From assembly GCA_017411945.1 (NCBI GenBank), contig JAFQPD010000147.1, positions 1 to 26,897 of the forward strand: a DNA stretch of 26,897 bases, given 5' to 3'. Position 1 is the stretch's first letter, and every line of letters starts with the position of its first letter. The notes under the pieces were generated by a model. It saw only the letters and a program-made list of their open reading frames with translations, had not been told where the DNA came from and did not search any database. This document shows, piece after piece, positions 23,673-26,897 of this stretch. The position numbers and the translations under genes were made by a program. This stretch comes from Mailhella sp. Its GTDB lineage: Bacteria > Desulfobacterota > Desulfovibrionia > Desulfovibrionales > Desulfovibrionaceae.

Positions 23673-25280
23673 ATGAGTCCCATGTCCGCCCCTTCATTCA
23701 CTGTCCTTCTCGGTCATATCCACACCATGGATGAAAGCCAGCCTGTCGTCGGTGCCGCATGCGCATCGAACGGCCGTGTCGTCTGCATGGGAACGCGGGA
23801 AGAGGTCTTGGATTTTGCCTCTGCAGGCCAGTATGAAGTGATAGATGCGTCGCAGTATCATGTCTACCCCGGCTTCATCGACAGCCATAGCCATCTTTCC
23901 GGCTACAGCAGCATGATAAACGATGTTTTCTGCGGGCTTTCCTGCGGAAGCATCGAGAATATCCTGGCTCTGCTGAAGAAGCGGGCTGAGGAAAAGGCAT
24001 GCGGCTGGGTACTCGGCTATGGCTATGATGACACGGGCCTGCCGGAGTGCCGCCATCTCACGCGCGCAGAGCTGGATGAAGTAAGCAGGGACAAGCCTGT
24101 GCTGGTGCGCCATGTTTCCCTGCATTTCGCCTATGCAAACAGTCTGGCCATGAAGATACTGGGCTTCGATGCCGGCACGAAGATAGATGGCGGCGAGATC
24201 GAACTGGACGGGCAGGGCATGCCTACCGGGCTCCTCACCGAAACGGCCGCGTTCAGAGCCTTTGCAGGCATCCCTACTCCTTCGCTTGAGCAGACGAAGG
24301 CCAATATCGTCAAAGCCATGGCCGAGTATAACCGGCAGGGAATAACGGCTTTCGTGGACAGCGGCATAGGCATCCTCGGCGATGCAGAGACCGTTGTGAA
24401 AGCCTATGCAGAATTGGCCCGCGAAGGGAAAATGACAGCGCGCGGCTGGCTTCAGGCCACATCAGCTGTCATCGGCAGATGGCAAGACTGGTATGACGGG
24501 GCCACGGATGACTACCTGCGCCTCGGCGGGCTGAAGCTCTTTGCCGACGGCTCCATACAGGCCTTCACCGCCGCTCTCTTCGATGATTATTTCAATCTGC
24601 CGGGATGCCGGGGGACTTTTGTGGACAACCCCGAACTCATGCAGGAGAAAATTTCATCCTGCAACGCTATGGGGGTACAGGTGGCTGTGCATTGCAACGG
24701 CGATGCGGCCATAGAAGCGGCTCTCTGCGCCTTTGAGAAGGCTTTTTCTGAACGTCCCCGGCCGGAACTTCATCATACTATCGTGCACGCCCAGATGGCG
24801 TCCTTTGGCCAGCTGGAGAGGATGAAGGCCTGCGGAGTGCTGCCTACGCTCTTCCCCATCCATATCGATCTTTGGGGCGACAGGCATCTCAAGGTATTCC
24901 TTGGCTCGGAACGTGCCTCGCGCCTGTCGCCTGCGGGCGATTGCGTGCGCCTTGGGCTTCCCTTCGGCCTTCATGTCGATACGCCGATTGCCCGCCCCGC
25001 GGTACTGAGAAATATACACCATGCCGTGAACCGAAGAACTTCGGGAGGCGTCGTTCTGGGGAAGGAGCAGAGCATTTCCTCGCGCGAAGGCTTGAAGGCT
25101 TACACGAGCAACGGTGCACTGTTCTGCCAGAGGGAGAGCGAATGCGGTGTCATACGCCTTGGAAGCTTCGCGGACTTCGTCTGCCTCGACGAGGAGATCG
25201 AGACTGCGGCACCGGAAGCAGTGGGCGATATCCGCGTGAGGATGACCCTATGCGGCGGCCTCGTTGTTTTTAGCGAATAA
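23673..25280 (+). CDS. YtcJ-like amidohydrolase (amidohydrolase_3 family)
   Basis: A 535-residue metal-dependent hydrolase of the amidohydrolase superfamily. The metal-binding HxH is in GFIDSHSHLSG (His72, His74). Later conserved parts are LFADGSIQAFTAAL, VAVHCNGDAAIEAAL, ELHHTIVHAQMAS and LHVDTPIARPAVL, matching the YtcJ/N-substituted formamide deformylase group. Substrates of this group are mostly unknown amides, formamides or cyclic ureas. No signal peptide is evident, so it is probably cytoplasmic. ATG 23673 has only a weak AAGG upstream, and ATG 23682 is an alternative. It lies 126 bp after the radical SAM gene and may share its transcript. Confidence 0.9.
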   Translation: MSPMSAPSFTVLLGHIHTMDESQPVVGAACASNGRVVCMGTREEVLDFASAGQYEVIDASQYHVYPGFIDSHSHLSGYSSMINDVFCGLSCGSIENILALLKKRAEEKACGWVLGYGYDDTGLPECRHLTRAELDEVSRDKPVLVRHVSLHFAYANSLAMKILGFDAGTKIDGGEIELDGQGMPTGLLTETAAFRAFAGIPTPSLEQTKANIVKAMAEYNRQGITAFVDSGIGILGDAETVVKAYAELAREGKMTARGWLQATSAVIGRWQDWYDGATDDYLRLGGLKLFADGSIQAFTAALFDDYFNLPGCRGTFVDNPELMQEKISSCNAMGVQVAVHCNGDAAIEAALCAFEKAFSERPRPELHHTIVHAQMASFGQLERMKACGVLPTLFPIHIDLWGDRHLKVFLGSERASRLSPAGDCVRLGLPFGLHVDTPIARPAVLRNIHHAVNRRTSGGVVLGKEQSISSREGLKAYTSNGALFCQRESECGVIRLGSFADFVCLDEEIETAAPEAVGDIRVRMTLCGGLVVFSE

Positions 25281-25292
25281 TGCCTCTTAAAT

Positions 25293-25332
25293 GGAAAAGC
25301 GCTGTGCATCGGACGATGTTCAGCGCTTTTCC
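25293..25332. terminator. Convergent terminator between amidohydrolase and AraC genes
   Basis: GGAAAAGCGCTG (25293-25304) pairs with 25321-25332, and an inner CATC/GATG pair extends the stem. The amidohydrolase gene ends at 25280 and the AraC gene at 25334, so both can use it. Confidence 0.8.
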
Positions 25333-25333
25333 T

Positions 25334-26158
25334 TTATGCTTCGTCAGTCTGTTTCTTTGAGGATTCTATGAGAGAGCCGGGCGTTGTGCCGAACTGTTTC
25401 TTGAACGTGGTGATAAAGGACGAAACGGAATGATAGCCGCAGGCTAGGGCTGTGTCCGTTACGCTTTCTCCAGCACTAAGCAGGCGGTAGGCATGGTCCA
25501 TTTTGGCACGCTGCTCCCACTGGCCGATAGTCATGCCTGTTTCGCGGTAGAAAACGCGCGAGAGCGTTTTGGAAGACATGCCGAATTCCTTGCTCCATTC
25601 CTCAATGGAGATGGGCTCTTCGATATTTTCCAGAAAAGCGTTGGTCAGCTTCTGCAGCTTGCTGTTGCGCGGCATGGTTATGCCGTTCATGGCAGGCTTG
25701 GCCCTTTGGATGACATCCCATATCACATGGCCTATGCGCCGGTCTTTTTCATTGGTGAGGTCGAGATGCCAGTCATCCACGACTTTAACGAGTTCTTTCA
25801 GAAGAGCGGAACTGGTGAGTATCTGGCAGGTGTGGAAGCGTTCATTATCCTTGAACAGCGATTCATGGATGAAAATAGTCCTGTTCGCGGTCGCCTCAAG
25901 CGTGTAAAAGGTATGGTTGGTGCGAGGCGGTATCCAGATGCACTGCGACTCGTTGGCGAGAAAATTCAGCTTTGCCGTTTCGATGACGGCACTTCCGGAG
26001 AGCAGGACTATGAACTCTGCCCAGCTTGGGTGCTCATGCCAAGATGTCCATTCCCCTTCGTCCAGAGATGTGTTGAAAGGGTACAGAAACGTATCTTCAT
26101 TGATGAAGTTGTCGTCCCAGTCTCGCGGGTTCCAGTAGTTTTTGCGCAGTTCCTTCAT
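25334..26158 (-). CDS. AraC-family regulator with N-terminal cupin domain
   Basis: A 274-residue transcription factor. Residues about 30-115 form a cupin-type sensor (WTSWHEHPSWAEFIVLLSGSAVI, CIWIPPRTNHTFYTLE), and about 165-265 hold the two AraC helix-turn-helix motifs (ISIEEWSKEFGMSSKTLSRVFYRETGMTIGQW and ESVTDTALACGYHSVSSFITTFKKQFGTTPGSL). The family usually represses or activates a neighbouring gene in response to a small molecule. ATG 26158 is used because no better in-frame start exists, but the nearest AGGAG is about 14 nt away, so translation may be weak. It follows the TRAP gene on the same strand across a 200-bp gap with a terminator, and faces the amidohydrolase gene. Either could be its target. 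Confidence 0.9.
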   Translation of the reverse strand: MKELRKNYWNPRDWDDNFINEDTFLYPFNTSLDEGEWTSWHEHPSWAEFIVLLSGSAVIETAKLNFLANESQCIWIPPRTNHTFYTLEATANRTIFIHESLFKDNERFHTCQILTSSALLKELVKVVDDWHLDLTNEKDRRIGHVIWDVIQRAKPAMNGITMPRNSKLQKLTNAFLENIEEPISIEEWSKEFGMSSKTLSRVFYRETGMTIGQWEQRAKMDHAYRLLSAGESVTDTALACGYHSVSSFITTFKKQFGTTPGSLIESSKKQTDEA

Positions 26159-26302
26159 AAAAGTATGTGGTGCTCCTGCTAGGGGTTCGCATGCGGCGGA
26201 AACGCGGCTGGCATTACCGAGTATTCTGATTGTAGATTAGGGTAATATGAGAAAAAAGTAAACTTTGCCGATTTACATAGGTTATGGCAAATGCGCACAA
26301 TG

Positions 26303-26336
26303 AAAGGCCCGATCCTGAAATCAGGACCGGGCCTTG
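26303..26336 (-). terminator. Terminator after the TRAP permease gene
   Basis: Positions 26304-26317 and 26322-26335 form a 14-bp stem with one mismatch and a 4-nt loop; on the minus strand it is followed by a short T-rich run. It lies about 30 bp past the TRAP stop codon. Confidence 0.75.
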
Positions 26337-26362
26337 CTTTAGTGAATCAGTTCAGGCTGTTG

Positions 26363-26897
26363 CTATTCTACCGCAGAGAGCAGGTTGGGCAGCCAGAGAA
26401 CGATCTGGGGGAAGGCCACCATGAGGGCGATGGCGGAGAGGTTCACGGCCACGAAGGGCAGAGCCTTGGCGGAAATGGCTTCCAGCGACTGGTCTGCAAT
26501 ACCCGAAGCGATGAACATGTTTTCGCCCATGGGCGGTGTGGAGAAGCCGACGCCGCAGCAGCAGACGAGGATGACACCGAAGTGAATGGGGTCGACGCCA
26601 TAGGCCATCATGACGGGCAGGAGCACGGGGGTGACCAGCATGATGATAGCCAGAGTTTCCATGAACATGCCAAGGAAGACCAGCAGGAGAACGACCAGCA
26701 GCCACACGATGTTCACGTTCTGGGTGAAGGAGAGCACCCATTCAGCCAGTTCGTTGGGGATGCGGTATTCGGTGAGGATACGGCCGAAGCTGTAGGCGGT
26801 GAACACGATGATGAGCACTCGACCGGCCAGCCAGGAGGTGTTCTTCAGAGCGGCCATGAACGCCTTGAACTTGAGTTCGCGGTGGACGAAGCAGCCG
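26363..26897 (-). CDS. TRAP transporter large permease (DctM-like), C-terminal part
   Basis: The frame is open to the window edge, so this is the end of a gene whose start lies beyond 26897; the ATG at 26857 is internal. About 177 residues are visible, beginning GCFVHRELKFKAFMAALKNTSW, a typical DctM cytoplasmic loop. Several hydrophobic helices follow, including VLLLVFLGMFMETLAIIMLVTPVLLPV and GVGFSTPPMGENMF, the latter a strongly conserved segment of the family (usually TPP.G). TRAP transporters take up carboxylates, sulfonates or related solutes by sodium symport with a periplasmic binding protein. The small permease and binding-protein genes should lie just outside. Substrate cannot be told from this part. 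Confidence 0.93.
   Translation of the reverse strand, partial: GCFVHRELKFKAFMAALKNTSWLAGRVLIIVFTAYSFGRILTEYRIPNELAEWVLSFTQNVNIVWLLVVLLLVFLGMFMETLAIIMLVTPVLLPVMMAYGVDPIHFGVILVCCCGVGFSTPPMGENMFIASGIADQSLEAISAKALPFVAVNLSAIALMVAFPQIVLWLPNLLSAVE

Noticed and set aside
1..26897. tRNA or rRNA genes, CRISPR arrays, insertion sequences or prophage genes
   Set aside because: None were recognised; the only long repeats are the RTX modules. Short RNA genes could be missed by eye.

Overview
The window reads as a chromosomal segment of a host-associated or anaerobic Desulfovibrionaceae-type bacterium (Desulfovibrio/Bilophila relatives). The basis is a choline trimethylamine-lyase that, from memory, closely resembles the Desulfovibrio alaskensis enzyme, a selenocysteine-containing SelD with its selenium operon, a TRAP transporter and fairly GC-rich codon use. 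Genus is inference; no search was run.

Positions 1-9404 form a type I secretion region. Two RTX-like secreted proteins converge on a shared terminator: the 3' end of a large + strand gene, and an AT-richer 822-residue protein on the minus strand. Both end in the same kind of C-terminal module, the likely secretion signal. A + strand operon follows: a 74-residue protein of unknown role, a TibC-like protein O-heptosyltransferase, an HlyB-type ABC exporter with degenerate peptidase-like domains, and an HlyD-type adaptor. A glycosyltransferase inside the exporter operon suggests the RTX substrates are glycosylated. A small orphan gene lies downstream on the minus strand.

Positions 10322-14823 are a tightly packed selenium operon: YedE-like membrane protein, TusA-like protein, DUF3343-like protein, a sugar-kinase/NAD(P)HX-dehydratase-like protein, YedF and SelD. 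SelD has an in-frame UGA at codon 15 followed by a SECIS-like hairpin, so a standard ORF caller truncates it.

Positions 14898-22660 are the most interesting part. An SMR (EmrE-type) transporter gene on the minus strand is divergent from a compact choline microcompartment operon: tandem-domain shell protein, CoA-acylating aldehyde dehydrogenase homologue, cutC, cutD and single-domain shell protein. A convergent MerR/GyrI-type regulator follows. The 485-bp divergent intergenic region holds two MerR-style promoters, each with a 19-bp spacer and a central dyad, one facing each way. This suggests one cation-sensing MerR protein drives both choline cleavage and a quaternary-amine transporter. The aldehyde dehydrogenase homologue has proline where the family has its catalytic cysteine, yet keeps a putative C-terminal encapsulation helix. 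No vertex protein, phosphotransacylase or alcohol dehydrogenase is present, so this is a partial or satellite locus.

Positions 22929-26897 carry a TatD-associated-type radical SAM protein, a YtcJ-like amidohydrolase, an AraC/cupin regulator (minus) and the 3' end of a TRAP large permease gene (minus) running off the window.
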